From NCBI RefSeq assembly GCF_009017415.1, contig NC_092407.1, positions 1,488,001 through 1,552,000 of the forward strand: a stretch of DNA of 64,000 nucleotides, written 5' to 3'. This DNA comes from Aspergillus flavus. Its lineage: Eukaryota > Ascomycota > Eurotiomycetes > Eurotiales > Aspergillaceae. Positions 12,379 through 23,104 of this stretch are shown here, in pieces; the stretch's first letter is position 1; each line of letters starts with the position of its first letter. A program made the position numbers and the translations under genes. Under the pieces are notes generated by a model. That model was given only the letters and a program-made list of their open reading frames with translations, was not told the DNA's origin and did no database searches.

Positions 12379-13819
12379 ATGGTATCGAACGAGCATGCCT
12401 GTGATAGTATGACGCCCTCAAATCGTGCTATGACAACTGAGGCTGCCCTTGCTGCCGAAAAGAACTTTTCAGCAAAGAACTACGAATCCCTTCCGATCGT
12501 GTTCGCTCGCGCCCAAGGAGCCTCTGTCTGGGACCCGGAGGGAAATCACTATCTCGATTTCCACTCGGCCTCAACCGCCCTGAATCATGGACATTGCCAC
12601 CCAAAGCTTGTTGCTGCCCTGGTGGAGCAGGCTTCCCGGCTGACACTTACTTCTCGTGCCTTTCACAATGATGTATACCCCAAATTTGCCGAAATGGTAA
12701 CCAAGCTATTTGGCTATGACAGAGCCCTACCCTCTAGCACGGGTGCGGAAGCCTCGGAGACTGCTATTAAAGTTGCACGGAAATGGGCTTATAAGGTGAA
12801 GGGTGTGCCTCGGGACCAAGCTATTGTTCTAGGTGCGGCGGGAAACCATCATGGACGAACAGTACGTACCAACATGACGGAACTCGCAATGCTTCCCAGT
12901 GTCTAATTAACACGGCGCCTGTTTAGCTCGCGTCGATTTCCCTAGCCTCGGATAACATGTCGCGTGAAAACTACGGCCCTTTAGTGCCGAATATTAGTTG
13001 CACAATCCCGGGGACCGACAAATTGATCACGTACAACGATAAGGCGGCATTGCGGGAGGCGTTCGCGGCAGCTGGCTTCAACCTAGCTGCATTTGTGATC
13101 GAACCAATACAAGGAGATGCGGGTGTTATAGTTGCAGATGATGATTACCTCCGAGAGGCTCGAGCTCTTTGTGACAAGCACCAGGTCCTGTTGATCTGCG
13201 ACGAAATCCAGACGGGTATTGCACGGACGGGCAAGCTACTCGGTCATTACTGGAGCGGTATCAGGCCCGACATGGTCATCTTGGGAAAGACCATGACCGG
13301 TGGCATGTACCCCGTCTCCTGCGCCTTGGCCAACGATGATGTGATGCTCACAGTCGAGCCCGGCACGCATGGGTCGACTTACGGTGGGAATCCGCTCGGC
13401 GCGGCAGTTGCTATGCGGGCTCTCCAGGTTGTTGAGGAGGAAAACTTGGTCGAGCGGGCTGAGCATCTTGGAAACCTTCTTAGAGCGGGTCTGAGAGCTA
13501 TTCAAGCTCAGACCCCCGTTATCGAGACGGTTCGTGGCCGGGGGTTGCTCAACGCCTTTGTCATTGACCAAAATAAGACCAATGGACACACTGGCATAGA
13601 GCTGTGCGAGGTCATGAAGGCGAAGGGGCTTTTGGTAAGTAAAACCACCTTCCAGTGGAAGGCTCATGCTAACTGGCGATATAGCTCAAATCCAGCCGAA
13701 CAGGCGTCATTCGTATTGCTCCCCCTCTCGTCATCACTGAGAGTGAAATTGAGCGGGCACTAGGAGTCATTAAGGATTCCATCAACCAGCTGGTCAACGG
13801 CTCCTCTAAAACCATCTAG
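12379..13819 (+). CDS. Class III aminotransferase, ornithine-aminotransferase-like
   Basis: PLP-dependent fold-type I transaminase most like ornithine delta-aminotransferase, which moves an omega-amino group to a 2-oxo acid. Three exons: intron 1 follows GNHHGRT and joins LASISLASDN; intron 2 (about 13635-13684) joins GLL to LKSSRTGVIRIAPPLVIT. Motifs in order: YLDFHSASTALNHGHCHPKL, STGAEASETAIKVARKW, FVIEPIQGDAG, the cofactor Asp in CDEIQTGIARTGKL, the Schiff-base Lys in VILGKTMTGGMYPVS, and GTHGSTYGGNPLGAAVA. Length about 440 residues is normal. A housekeeping copy would be expected elsewhere in the genome, so this is probably a pathway paralogue; substrate preference cannot be read from sequence. 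Confidence 0.92.
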
Positions 13820-13998
13820 ATGAGAATCCGCATGTTTTCTTAGGGTTGGAAATCTCAGGCCATGATAAGGGTAGATTAGTGATGTCTGAGCTCACAATGG
13901 TGACCAAGATTTCCAGTGTAACATTGAAGCTATCAACATGGTAATCTTTAGGCTATCGTAAAGAATGGCATAATCTGTCAACACTTCGCGTCAAGCTG

Positions 13999-15924
13999 CT
14001 ATCGGATTCCGGACAATTCCCATAGCTTTGTGGTTTTCATTTTCATGAAACCGCTAACATCCATCACTTCTGTCGCATCTCCGCAAATCTTGTCCTCGGT
14101 GTCTTGTGGGAAGAACATCTGGATAACCTTCATCATGGCCGTCTTATCAGACCATGTTCGTGGCACAGTTTCACCCTCCCTCAAACTTCTCAGCACGGTA
14201 GGCAATTGGTAAGCTGGTAGGTCGTGGGCCAGATCTCTCCGCAGAGACCCCAAGTCGATCTTATCGTAGCTATCATGGAATCGTACCAGTGCAGCGGTCC
14301 GGGTATCGCACTGTGGATCTTGGACTGGCAAGATATATCCCTCCGACACATAAGGCAGTGCGGTCAGCTTGGCTTCAACCTCCATTCGAGGAACCTTGTA
14401 AGTAAAGAATTTGAACACTATACTCGTGGTGGAGTTAGACAAGAATCTTCATTAGGGCGATTCGGGAGCAGGTAAACAGACAGTCCATGTTTGCTCTTCC
14501 TTTGAATATAAATCGACCATTTTCTAGGGTTGCTAGGTCTCCCGTTTTGAAGAACCCTTCGGCGTCCAGGCGCTTTGCCGTAGCATCAGGAGAGTTCAAG
14601 TACCTAGTAATATTCCCAACGATCACATTAGCACTTTGTTTCACAGATCGGTGCATGGAAAGAGAGATATACCCAAGGAACATAGATGGAGTCTTAACAA
14701 GAAGCTCCCCTTGATCTCCCTCGGACAACTTCATAGTCACATGTGGAAAGGGAGTTCCCAAGTCAGCCTGTATCACGGATAGCCATGTCAGCTACCATAT
14801 TGATCTCTCATTGTGGCGTATTACCTCTTCGCTCCCTATTGCCCCATCCCACATAGCTATCTCCTGCGTTTCCGTAGACCCATACAGCACCCTAAGTGGC
14901 TTTCCACCGCGCATTTCCTGCCAGAACTGCTTGACCCGACTTGAAGGCATGGCGCCCGTAGCACACGCGTCTCGAATATATCGCACACCGTCAATGTAGT
15001 CTTGAATCACCTGCTCCGGCAACTTCGAAATATGACTTTCATAGTGCAGCATCATACCGTACCAAAAGGTAGGAGACAAGACAATCTTCGTTCCCGCCTG
15101 TTCACGAAGCCTTTCCCAAATGAGATTGTAATTGCGTCCAAAGTTCTGAATCTCAACGCGCACCCCAGCGAGAAGCATCTGGAAGAGCTTTGTGAAATAA
15201 ATCGACCAGAATGCTCCTCTAGGAATTATGCAGATATCGTCGTTTGTCGCTGGCTCTGTCTCCATATGGGCATACTTGTTGATCGTGCGACGGGAATGGA
15301 GGACACCCTTTGGGGGACCAGTCGTCCCCGAGGTGAAGAACAAAATACTCGGAGTCTCTTCGGATACTGCAAGCGTGCTATCGAGTCTGTAGGACTTAGC
15401 GGGACGGAGATTACTCGAGGTATGGGTATTGCCTTCAATCGTGATGGATGGAATCTCGACTTCTCGTTGAATTTGCGTCGCAGACTCAGTCAGCTCTCTG
15501 CTAACGATCATGACCTGCGCATTGCACTGTTGGATGATATACGCTGCTTCGGCGGGCAGCGCACCGGTCGCTGTGAATGAAACTGTTAGCGGTTGCAGAC
15601 TACTGTCCTACTACATAACTCACGCATTGGAACGACCACTCCACCAACCGCCAGAACGGCGATGACTCCAACAATAAATTCGTATCCATTTGGGGCAAGT
15701 AGAGCAACGTAGACGCTACCAGGCTTCCGTGATTCAGAAAGATGCAGGAGTCCTTGCAATGTTTGTTGAAGCTTCGCAATCCCGTGGAGGATTTGACGAT
15801 AGCCGAACTGCGTTCCAGTACTATAATCGTCGACAATGGTTTTGCTGTCTCTTTCAATTGCAATATCAATTAGCCTCCTGAATAGGACATCGTCTGGGAA
15901 TGTTGGTTTATCCTGAATTGTCAT
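13999..15924 (-). CDS. AMP-dependent acyl/aryl-CoA ligase-like enzyme
   Basis: ANL-superfamily adenylating enzyme that activates a carboxylic acid as acyl-AMP and passes it to a thiol. Four exons. The P-loop FFTSGTTGPPKGV is intact, followed by VLYGSTETQE (A5), FFKTGDLATLENG (A7) and, across the last intron, GRANMDLFKFFTYKVPRMEVE-like sequence (A8 hinge). The C-terminal Lys is in TWSDKTAMMK, where the usual Gly before Lys is Asp. Junctions: VVVPM to PTGALPAEAA near 15575-15625; GSEE to ADLGTPFPH near 14770-14825; and a weaker GTCTGT donor near 14485. It ends convergently 180 bases after the aminotransferase. The ACP-like gene lies immediately upstream on the same strand, suggesting a partner relation. 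Confidence 0.88.
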
Positions 15925-16273
15925 GGCTTTGGGATGGCTACGATCAGGGAAAGTAGAAAACGAGGGTTTAGAAAGGTACCGACAGGATGTAAAGTGTGTG
16001 GTGTGAAAGGCAGAAGTGACGAGCCATAAATATATTCTTCATGGAGGACTCGGTAGAAGACCAACCATGGCTACGGCGTTCAACATTCTTGCGCTTGCAC
16101 AGTTTAAGCCAATTTTCTTTTTCTTAATTCATGGGGTCACAAAGGTCTGTCTACATCTAAAAAGCGACATTCAAGTAACTTGAAATAATGGGTGGTTTGG
16201 CGAGAACTGCTCTCAGGATCCCTAGCCCTTGAGTATATCTCGTATATTGAGAACACCTAGATTTCTTATCTTC
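15925..16273. other. Short intergenic between ligase and ACP-like gene
   Basis: Promoter region of the ligase and 3' flank of the ACP-like gene. No coding seen. Confidence 0.5.
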
Positions 16274-16711
16274 CTACAGACTATACCACCACAGCTTGGT
16301 TTCCACATACTTGATTACATCGTGAGCTGTTGCAAACGTGAGTCGGCGGTTAGCTGTAGGCTTTTCATACCAGTTAATGTTCGACATACTTGTGTTAAGT
16401 TGATCGGTATCTTCCTCCTCGATGTATACGTCGAATCTCTACACAGACCATTAGTGAGAGAGTCGGACTACAAGTGGGATATCTCGGATGGTGAACCTCG
16501 CGAATTGCATTTATCATCTGAGACTTTCCCAGATCATTCACCGTCAGATCCTTCTTTAAGTCCGCAGTTGTGGTCACCTACAAAGGTGTTACCTCTCAAG
16601 CCTGCTCCCTTCATTTTGGGTCTCATATTTAGAATACTTCCGTACCTCGTGAATGGGCACCTCAAGCTCTCGAGCAAGGAGCGCCTTGACATCACTTTCA
16701 AGACTGGCCAT
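16274..16711 (-). CDS. Acyl-carrier-protein-like protein lacking the attachment serine
   Basis: Small gene of four exons encoding about 81 residues, the normal size of a free-standing ACP. Exon 1 (ATG at 16711) reads MASLESDVKALLARELEVPI (helix I); exon 2 gives TTTADLKKDLTVNDLGKSQM then INAIRE; exon 3 gives RFDVYIEEEDTDQL; exon 4 gives THDVIKYVETKL and a short aromatic tail. The last intron (16327-16389, 63 bases) has GTATGT, a GCTAAC branch sequence and CAG, though it also reads through. The middle aligns without gaps to bacterial ACP: the Phe-Asp after helix II falls at the right spacing, and the DSL motif position reads NDL. The phosphopantetheine serine is therefore Asp. Whether it carries cargo another way, acts as an adaptor, or is inactive is unknown. 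Confidence 0.75.
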
Positions 16712-17085
16712 CTTTTCTCCCCTTTTTTTCCTGGTAATGAGTTCAAAGCCAAGTGGTGAAATCGGTAAAAGGGATGTATGAAGCTGCGTTTGGCCTCTGG
16801 AAAGGTGGACAGTATATGGAAATGTACAATATAGCGCCTGAGCGAACATGCAAGTCCCGGGCACGGGTGAAAAGTGATCCAGGTTGGAAGCTCCCACTCC
16901 GGAATCCGCGGTATATATCAATGTAATAGAGGCCTTAGTATGCATATGTGCAACCTTCCATACTGGAGAACGACTGGGCCCCATTTCATGCCAGAAGTTT
17001 GTCCTAATTTTCGAGATTTACATCACTCAAGTTACCGTGCGATCTAGCCCAGCTCTCAGATGATCCATTTCTTAGAATGTGCAGA
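16712..17085. other. Intergenic between ACP-like and aldolase genes
   Basis: ACP-like promoter and aldolase 3' flank. The ACP-like reading frame runs open upstream to 16984, but that extension has no family likeness and is probably leader. Confidence 0.5.
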
Positions 17086-18262
17086 CTAAGGTGATTGATG
17101 AGACCTCGGTTGCATCGATGACTTCGCTGTCATAGTTACATTTGATAGCCTGCATGCCACATCATCCAAGGAACGTGTCCCACTGACCAATGATTCACCG
17201 TTTTTCCCTCCGTCTTGGTGGCCATTCCGTCCATACGCCGCATTGGTATACGTTTGCAGGGAATCAGTGGCCGATGTGCAAATAGCATCAATGTCCCCAT
17301 GAATTATGAACGCATTCCAGCCCATATCGATTCTAAGCTGGAGGGCAGCGGGAGAGATGCCGAACCCCATGATTGGGAGATTGTTCGCCTTGGCTGCATC
17401 GCGGATCTTTTTCAGGGCTGCAAGATATACTGGTTCGTCACCGTCGAGAGATCCATGGGACAGCTTCATGCACATTCGTAGATCCCCGGTACCAATGAAA
17501 AGACCGTCGACTATAAAGAGATGAGTTGTATTAGTATTTCGATCATGCAGACATGGGATGCTAGTAAGGGAATATAGGGCACGGACCCCCAGGGACTCTG
17601 CAGATCTCCTCGACATTTTCCAGCCCCTCAAGGTCTTCGATCTGGCAGAATACCGCTACATGGCTGTCCCATACATCATATGTGCTTTGCCCTATCGGTG
17701 TCCGATTCTGCTGTTCGCCAATCAAGGCCGCAGGAGGAAAACTGCGGTCGCCCATTGGGGGAAACCGACACAGGCGAACGAGTTCCTCGGCCTGTTTGGC
17801 ATTCTGAATGTGAGGCATGACGACGCCCCCTGCTCCAGCCCCTAAGACATAGTTGTACAGTTCCGGAGAGCATCTTGGTATTCGCACGAAAGGTACCATG
17901 CAACCATTCGACTGGTACTGAATTGTCCGAACAAGGCTGACAAGCAGGGTTGCGTTGAGAGGTGCATGTTCCTGTTACTCCTCACATCAATAGGCAATTT
18001 TCATGCTACGACTGAGGATGATCATCCGAAGCAGAAATTTACGTACCGCATCCAAGAAACAGAAATGAAACGGCGTGGCAGCAATGATTCGGGCGGCTTC
18101 TGGATGGGGAATCCGGCAGCCGGTACCCCAAAGAAATTGCCCGGAGTTCAGCATTGCCTTGAAGTTCGTAGGCTGAGCGAGACTCATGGCGTTGTAGTCT
18201 TTTGTGTTGAGCATTTTGGTTTCTTTACGGAGTGTGCTTTCGAAGAAGGCTGGGGCTGTCAT
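17086..18262 (-). CDS. HpcH/HpaI-family aldolase
   Basis: Class II, metal-dependent pyruvate aldolase of the HpcH/HpaI family, which reversibly joins pyruvate (or a related oxo acid) to an aldehyde. Three exons. The first ends FHFCFLDA and joins EHAPLNATLLVSLVRTIQY (His of the active site). The second has MVPFVRIPR (pyruvate-binding Arg), GAGGVVMPHIQNAKQAEELV and the metal Glu in VFCQIEDLEGLENVEEI. The third has VDGLFIGTGDLRM (metal Asp) and NNLPIMGFGISPAALQLRIDMGW. The second intron uses a weak GTCCGT donor but restores PGVDGLFIGTGDL exactly. Start could be the ATG at 18262 or a later one (MLNTKDYN). The C-terminal 50 residues are polar and not conserved. In this setting it could make a 4-hydroxy-2-oxo acid for the transaminases; inference. 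Confidence 0.9.
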
Positions 18263-18740
18263 GAGAGTGACCGATGTGAGCTTCAGGTCACTGAAGCTGA
18301 CCTCGCGCTTCAGGTCTCTTTTTATGTCACAACCAGGAGTTCCAATGTTGATGACCTACGCACGTATCACTCCTCTGTGCATAGATCTAGAGCTTGCGGT
18401 GCATACAGATAGATTGGTGCAGCCCGCCATTACGGAATGGCAAATTTGACTGAGAGAGTCATACTGCAGATGTACAATGAAAAGCATGCGTGACTCAGTT
18501 TAACAATACAGGTGCGAAGTGTAGTCCTCGAATCACTGTTACATGGTGGGAATCATTGACGTAGTCATAGAGATTAAGCTGGGTAGAAGCCCCCACTCAA
18601 TAATGTGCATAAATTCGAACACTTGAAGCACCTGGAAATGGCCCAGCTCTGACTGAAATTACCTCCGTAAAGCTCATCATTTGGTCAACATCATATTCAG
18701 TTTTTGTCGATTTTACATCTCGCCGACTAGGGCTCGCATT
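18263..18740. other. Divergent promoter between aldolase and 2OG oxygenase
   Basis: Sits between oppositely directed genes, so probably holds both promoters. No coding recognised. Confidence 0.6.
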
Positions 18741-19870
18741 ATGGCATCTTGCGAAGCCGCTCAACAGGCGGACCTTAAGTCGATCTCACTAGCCGGGTTG
18801 CTGAAAGGGGATGCCGACACTGCAAATGATCTTGTGTCTGCCTGCAAGGAAAAGGGGTTCTTTTATCTCGACTTTCGTGATCCCTCGACGTGTGGGACTT
18901 TGACACAGGTCGATGAACTCATCGCCGTTGGGAGGTCAGTTTTCAAGCTTTCACTGGAAGAGAAAGAGCAGTACAGCACTGAAAAGCATCTACCGTCGAG
19001 ACTTCAAGGGTAAGTTTTGTTTACCAGTCTTCCCTGCGACTTATTTCAGAGGAGTCTCTGACATATCTCATAAAAGTTATAAGCGAGCTGGCTGCTCTGT
19101 CGGACCATTCGCAGAGAAGAAGGATGGCTATGAGAGCTTTTCGGTATGATTGTCGGGAATGTCGGGTTAAGCGCCATGGAATGATCTAACTTGAATCCTT
19201 TCAGATCCATAACAACGGCATCTGGGGCAATGACACATTGGAGCTTCCTCGGGCCTTTGAGGAGAACTTACCACTCATTGAGGCTTGGATGGGAGATGTT
19301 CACGGATACACCGAGTGTATTCTCTCTATCCTGTCAAAAGCTCTCAACCTTTCTGATGACCTGAAGGACTGCCACCGCAAGGATGCTCCCTCATCAGCTA
19401 ACATGGCTATGCTCAACTACTTACCGTGGGGCAGCAGCACCGAAAAGGTTGGAAACATGGCACATACCGATATGGGAACCCTGACTGTTGTGTTCACCAA
19501 AAACGAAGGCTTGCAAGTCTTCGAACCCCAGACTGAGCAGTGGTACTATATCAAACCTCGTCCCGGACATGCAGTTGTCAACGTCGGAGACTCACTGCGG
19601 TTTCTATCCAACGGTGCATTGGCTTCGAACCTACACCGTGTTGTACCACCAGCGAACCCGGAAGGACTCGACAAGTTCTCCTGCATCTACTTCCTACGCC
19701 CGGAGTTCGATGCGAAGTTCACCTCGCATGATGGAAGGGAGATGAACAGCGTCGAGTGGCATAATCAGAAATATGCTCTCTTCCGAGAGGCAAGCCTGGA
19801 TGCTAAGCAGCACGGGGCTATGCTGACTGGTCGTAATGGGTATCTTGGTGCCACGACCCAAACTGTTTAG
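18741..19870 (+). CDS. Fe(II)/2-oxoglutarate oxygenase, isopenicillin-N-synthase-like
   Basis: DIOX-fold oxygenase. Exons 18741-19009, 19077-19143 and 19205-19870. The N-terminal domain has KEKGFFYLDFRDP, and GYKRAGCSVGP follows the first junction. The iron triad is intact: His and Asp in NMAHTDMGTLTVVF and the distal His in SNLHRVVPP. The 2OG-binding Arg of the usual RxS motif is Lys here (DKFSCIYFLRPEF), a conservative change. Length about 330 residues is normal. Reactions of the family include hydroxylation, desaturation and ring closure; LolO in loline synthesis is a fungal relative in type that, as here, sits near a class V PLP enzyme. Substrate unknown. Confidence 0.9.
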
Positions 19871-20056
19871 CCCTGGTACCAGGATTGAGACGTTTTTCTC
19901 ATTCGATTCAATGTTTGATCAAAGTCTTCTGTTTCTTGAGTTAGCTTAGCTTTAGATATATTATTAGTGGAGGTGCGGTCGAATGAAGGGTAAGGATATA
20001 GGGTCAGTAGCCGTCGATATTCTGTTTCTGTAGATCAATCATAGTGTAGCATCAAG

Positions 20057-20889
20057 TTAGAACTTGTTGGATTTTGTGCCAAGGTCGACTCCGGAAGGAC
20101 TTCCATGTGACCAATGAACAAGAGAAACAGGATTTTTTTCGTCAAGATAGTAAGCAAACCATGCGCAAATATAGTGCATGCAAATCCCTTCTAGAGCATG
20201 ACCGGTGAGGTGTTCTACCGAATCACCAAAGTATCGCCAGATTTGATGGCAGGAATGGTAACCTGCGATCTTAGCCTTAGCATCATGCAACCCATGTAGA
20301 CCAAGGCTTAGTGAGTTCAAACCAGGGCTCCATCGCGGGGACTCCGAAGAGTCATGGCCGCGTACAACTGCCTCACGACCAGGAATATAGTCGTGGGGTT
20401 CCTGACTGCTCGTACCATACTGTACCTCAGTAACATACCGTAACAGAAATTCAACTCAGCCAGCCACGAGTTCAGTATGCAGCTGCTAGCTGACCCCGCG
20501 TAGACCCACTTATACATGATTGTTGGGATAAATTCAGGCGTATGTGGGTCTCCTCTCCCACTGAAGGAATGAGATAGGTCCAAAGCAACACGGCGAAGCA
20601 CTGACACCAAAACCGCTAGTCGAAGAACGAAAACTGCCTTTATTGTTGCTCAACTCACACCAGGAATTCGTTTTCCAGTATGGACCGACGGCAGTGAGAA
20701 CGTCATTCGTGAGGGGATATGGAAGTGGTGAATGTACTTCAGTGGACGAAGGTGTGAAATGTCTTTGTACTCAAGGAAAATGGTCTGAAAGAAGAGATGC
20801 TCAATCAGTTTTGACTCCTGGATCCAGGAAGGTTATATTGAAAGTGGATCATGAAGTTTTTCAAGAGCATGGCTGACCTTAAATATCAT
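20057..20889 (-). pseudogene. Broken gene of unrecognised family
   Basis: Three minus-strand stretches look coding and in register with splicing. The first runs from a possible ATG at 20889 (FKVSHALEKLHDPLSI, stop TAA at 20833-20835, then QESKLIEHLFFQTIFLEYKD and TFSLPSVHTGKRIPG) to a GTGTGA donor at 20660. The second lies near 20520-20595 (DLSHSFSGRGDPHTPEFIPT). The third is about 20060-20450 (RYVTEVQYGTSSQEPHDYIP ... AGYHSCHQIWRYFGDSVEHL ... LEGICMHYICAWFAYYLDE, ending at 20057). The stop would be Gln if CAA had become TAA. I do not recognise the family. His-rich helical segments are notable. It could be a dead locus gene, or a functional gene with an exon layout I have misread. Confidence 0.4.
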
Positions 20890-21073
20890 GTCCCAGGGTC
20901 ATGCTCTTATCCCTCCAATGTCAATGCAGAAGTTGAGAACGACTAGGGCTGAATTGGCCGACTGGAAACTGTCACGCGAAAGGATCTTTATACCCTTCGA
21001 CATCATCGAACCAGATATTGATTGTTGTCTCTTCTTCTGGTTTCACTTTTAACCCCCCACCCCTCCCAAGACC

Positions 21074-22491
21074 ATGACAGTCAACAAGAGTCTCCTGCAT
21101 CTCGACACGCAGGCTGTTCGAAGGCAGTTTCCAGGCCTTGAGAAAGGCGCCGTTTGCTTAAACAATGGATCAGGTGCTCTGGTTTATAAAGGTGCAATCG
21201 AAAGGTACTGCCGGATTGCTGTCATGACAGAGAGATACAACGCCGCTAACACTTCAGCACACAGTATCGTTCGGACTATGTCTGCTCCCCACATGAACCT
21301 CCGTGGGCTCGACTCGAAAAGCATGGTTGATGTGAAGGAACGGACGGCACAATATGCGAAGCTAGCTTCATTCATGAATGCGGACCCGGATGAAATTGGT
21401 AAAAGTGGACCTATCTTGGCCAATCTTTTCTAGAGCCAAGGACTCTATTGATAAAAACTTTGAATGCTATTGCTAACTTCTGTCCTGTGGTGAATAAAGC
21501 CTTCGGCCCTTCTACGACAGGAATGCTACGGACACTCACCAACTCCCTTCGACCAAACTTGAACACGGACTCGGAAATTATAGTTTCGGTCCTTTGTCAC
21601 GAAGCTGGCAATACCGCCTGGGTTGCTTTGGCACAGAGCCTTGGTATCTCCATCAAGTGGTGGGCTCCAGAGGGCGGCATAGGAAACAACAGAGATCCCA
21701 AGCTCTCCCTGGACACACTGCGACCCCTCCTATCCTCCAAGACAAGACTCGTCTGCTGCGGACATGTGTCCAACATTACCGGGACTATCGAGCCCATCAA
21801 AGAGATTGCAAAACTTGTCCATACAATTCCCGAGGCTCTGATCTGTGTTGACGGCGTGGCCTGGGCTCCACATCGCCCGATCGACGTGAAGGATCTAGAC
21901 GTAGACTTTTATGTGTTTAGCTGGTACAAGGTTTTTGGCCCTCACATTGCACAAATATATGCTCGACGAAAGGTTCAAAAGCGATATCTGACCAGCCTGA
22001 ACCACTACTTTTTTGACCCAACAGCTCTGCATGTAAGGTTAGGACTTGGCAACAGCTGCCTCGAGCTGGAGCATGCTGTGACGCCCATCATCACCCACCT
22101 CGTCGACCATGTGGGTTGGGATGCTATCATTGCCCATGAAGAGCTGATTACGGCAGAGATATTGGGCTATCTGACGGCTAATTCTGATCTATATACAGTT
22201 TATGGATGTGCGACGGCGGACGCGAAAGCGAGGGTTTCTTTGATTAGCTTTTCGGTGAAGGGACTGGCGTCTGACAAGGTTGCAGAGGTCATTCATGAAA
22301 CATCAAACTTCCGAATCATAACGGGCGATTGTTGGTCTCCTCGTACTGTTCATGATGTTATCGGGTTGCCTGACTATGGCATCCTTCGGACAAGCTTAGT
22401 ACATTACAACACCGTGGAGGAGATGAGGGCATTTACTCAAAAGTTAGATCAGGTGGTGCGTTCCATGAAGTATGAGACCTTGTCCTCATGA
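21074..22491 (+). CDS. Class V PLP enzyme (cysteine-desulfurase / isopenicillin-N-epimerase-like)
   Basis: Fold-type I PLP enzyme of the class V group. Three exons: KGAIE joins SIVRTMSAPHMNLRGLD after a 67-base intron, and NADPDEI joins AFGPSTTGMLRTLTN after a second. Motifs: CLNNGSGALV at the N-terminus, CHEAGNTAWVALAQSLGISI, CCGHVSNITGTIEPIKEI, the cofactor Asp in ICVDGVAWAPHRPIDV and the Schiff-base Lys in FYVFSWYKVFGPHIAQIYA. The C-terminal domain ends with GILRTSLVHYNTVEEM. About 425 residues. Relatives act as desulfurases, epimerases or, like LolT, as cyclising enzymes; no catalytic loop Cys typical of NifS was identified. Close spacing with the oxygenases argues for one pathway. Confidence 0.9.
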
Positions 22492-23104
22492 AGAAAAACT
22501 GGCCATTGCTTGGTCGAATTTTAAATGAAATGGGAATGCGACCACGGGGAAGCTTTTCAGAATGCCTTCGGATGACCGTGAGCCCAGAATATATTTAGCT
22601 AGTATGGTGTAGAGAAGGCCCGTACGATACATGCCAACCATTGAGATAAACAGAATACAAAACCCTTGATTAATTCGGGTACACTCCCCTGTAGTCATCT
22701 CGTATATCTAAGAGTACCGGGCCTTGGAAGCATATGAATGCGTAAGAAAGCATCTGGATGAAATTACTACGCAAACTACACTTGTTATTTGTTCGCTGCC
22801 TGGTTCTGGCGCCTACCGAGTTCGGCCGAACAAGGGTATAATTTGGTTATTCTCGAGCAGCCATATCGTGCGTGTATATTCTGTAGGTGGGATCAGCTTG
22901 TGTCTTTCATTGGGTCGTATACACCATGCTTTGATGCCCAGATATTGTCTCCATATGCACATCCGGTCACGCACTAGGTGAGGTCCAAATTTTCGAGATA
23001 AATTTGGGCTGAATTTAAGAGTGTGGAATTTCCCTGATGAAAAAGAAGTTTCAATTCCAATAGCTAGGTTTATTTCCATATCAACTCAAAATCTGTACTT
23101 CATC
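22492..23104. other. Intergenic between class V PLP gene and TauD gene
   Basis: No family match in either strand. Likely TauD-gene promoter. Confidence 0.5.

Noticed and set aside
16589..16984. Longer 131-codon frame containing the ACP-like start
   Set aside because: The upstream 91 codons lack family likeness, and the 3' part runs into the first intron; the ATG at 16711 gives a normal-sized ACP.
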